Of a DNA stretch of 64,000 nucleotides, positions 63,475 to 64,000 are shown piece by piece. Position numbers and translations under genes: made by a program. The notes beneath the pieces are model-generated. The model saw nothing but the letters and a program-made list of their open reading frames with translations, was not told the DNA's origin and searched no databases. The DNA comes from Falciphora oryzae (taxonomy: Eukaryota > Ascomycota > Sordariomycetes > Magnaporthales > Magnaporthaceae): positions 1-64,000 of the forward strand of contig JNVV01000068.1 of assembly GCA_000733355.1 (NCBI GenBank), written 5' to 3'. The stretch's first letter is position 1. Every line of letters begins with the position of its first letter.

Positions 63475-64000
63475 AAGCTTGGTCTCCAAAACTACGTTAT
63501 CCCCTCAAGATTACGTTTTCTTTCCAGAAGCTTCGATTACTCTTGCATTTTCTGTCGATCTTCATTCAACATGAAGCCCGGCTCGGTCCACAACCAGGAA
63601 CTGTTACCAGGTTGTTTTTCCCACCCCTGAAGTATTCAACAACCTCTGCTTTTTCCACCGGCCTTTCCCTGTTTGTCTTCCTTTTTCCTCATGAACATGA
63701 CGGGCGTCCACTTTTTTACTTGCTCCTTTTCGCGACCCCTCACGATACGTTACTTACCATATGGATTGTACATGTTTAGCAACGTAGCAAATGGCGAATT
63801 GCTTAGTAGTCCTGTTTTCTATGTTTCTCGAAGCCCTGCAAGCGACCTTTATCGGTACGTGAATTAGTAAAACGTCATGTGCAGACACGACTTTCTTGAA
63901 CGTCCTACGAGAGCATCCATTTCCATTCAGTGCTCGTCGAGTTCCCAAGACCTGCGTCACAAAGAAAAGTCTCTATAAAGAACACCCGTTTGCAAAGAAT
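63475..64000. other. 3' flank of the giant gene, no gene seen
   Basis: Downstream DNA that is AT-richer than the gene. It contains pyrimidine-rich stretches but no ORF with a recognisable product up to the window edge. Confidence 0.5.

Noticed and set aside
1..64000. CRISPR arrays, rRNA, intact LTR or DNA transposons
   Set aside because: No regularly spaced repeats, no rRNA-like blocks, and no reverse transcriptase, integrase or transposase motifs in any frame.

Overview
The window reads as one continuous stretch of a filamentous ascomycete chromosome (Pezizomycotina, most likely Sordariomycetes; the species cannot be named from sequence alone). Exons are GC-rich. Introns are mostly 58 to 120 bp with GT...YAG ends and CTAAC-like branch points. 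The gene content is typical of a plant-associated or saprotrophic mould: an AA9 lytic polysaccharide monooxygenase with CBM1, a GPI-type cutinase, a secreted DUF1996 protein, a terpene cyclase, an ABCC transporter and two STAND/ankyrin genes. Exon boundaries given here were worked out by hand from splice signals and reading-frame closure; they are not transcript-supported.

Region 1 (1-24.7 kb) is mainly housekeeping. It holds mannose-6-phosphate isomerase (-), a Tos4/Plm2-like FHA protein (-), a small conserved protein with an RRQSW...GPGFSE tail (+), a probable mitochondrial protein with about nine YxDLxxY/EPDGKP repeats (-), the Listerin (LTN1) ribosome-quality-control E3 ligase (+), a membrane-anchored SDR oxidoreductase (+), a secreted DUF1996 protein (-) and a NIF3/YqfO-like single-domain protein with an unclear 3' end (-).

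Region 2 (24.7-35.6 kb) is accessory and regulatory: a GPI-type cutinase, a seven-exon class I terpene synthase, a BTB/POZ protein and a bZIP factor. The bZIP frame has no in-frame ATG in its 5' exon; its leader carries two short upstream ORFs and a far-upstream 13-bp inverted repeat built on ATGATTCAT. The cyclase has no tailoring genes next to it, so a biosynthetic cluster is not supported.

Region 3 (36.6-64 kb) holds a broken NLR-type gene (PNP_UDP, NACHT, winged helix, ankyrins; frameshifts plus an in-frame TGA), a kinesin-like gene with an apparent one-base shift in a G6 run, an AA9-CBM1 enzyme, a ten-exon ABCC transporter of 1494 residues, an HSL-type alpha/beta hydrolase, and an intact 2402-residue P-loop NTPase-ankyrin protein. 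The decayed NLR and the intact giant lie about 16 kb apart, which looks like turnover of a self/non-self recognition repertoire.

Long homopolymer tracts (nine runs of A or T of 14-27 bases, one of them a T25-A19 palindrome) and two degenerate tRNA-like stretches are scattered through the intergenic DNA. I found no rRNA, no confident intact tRNA, no CRISPR array and no intact transposon. No clearly new multi-gene system is evident. The best leads are the bZIP leader, the giant STAND-ankyrin protein, the repeat-bearing mitochondrial protein and the NLR relic.
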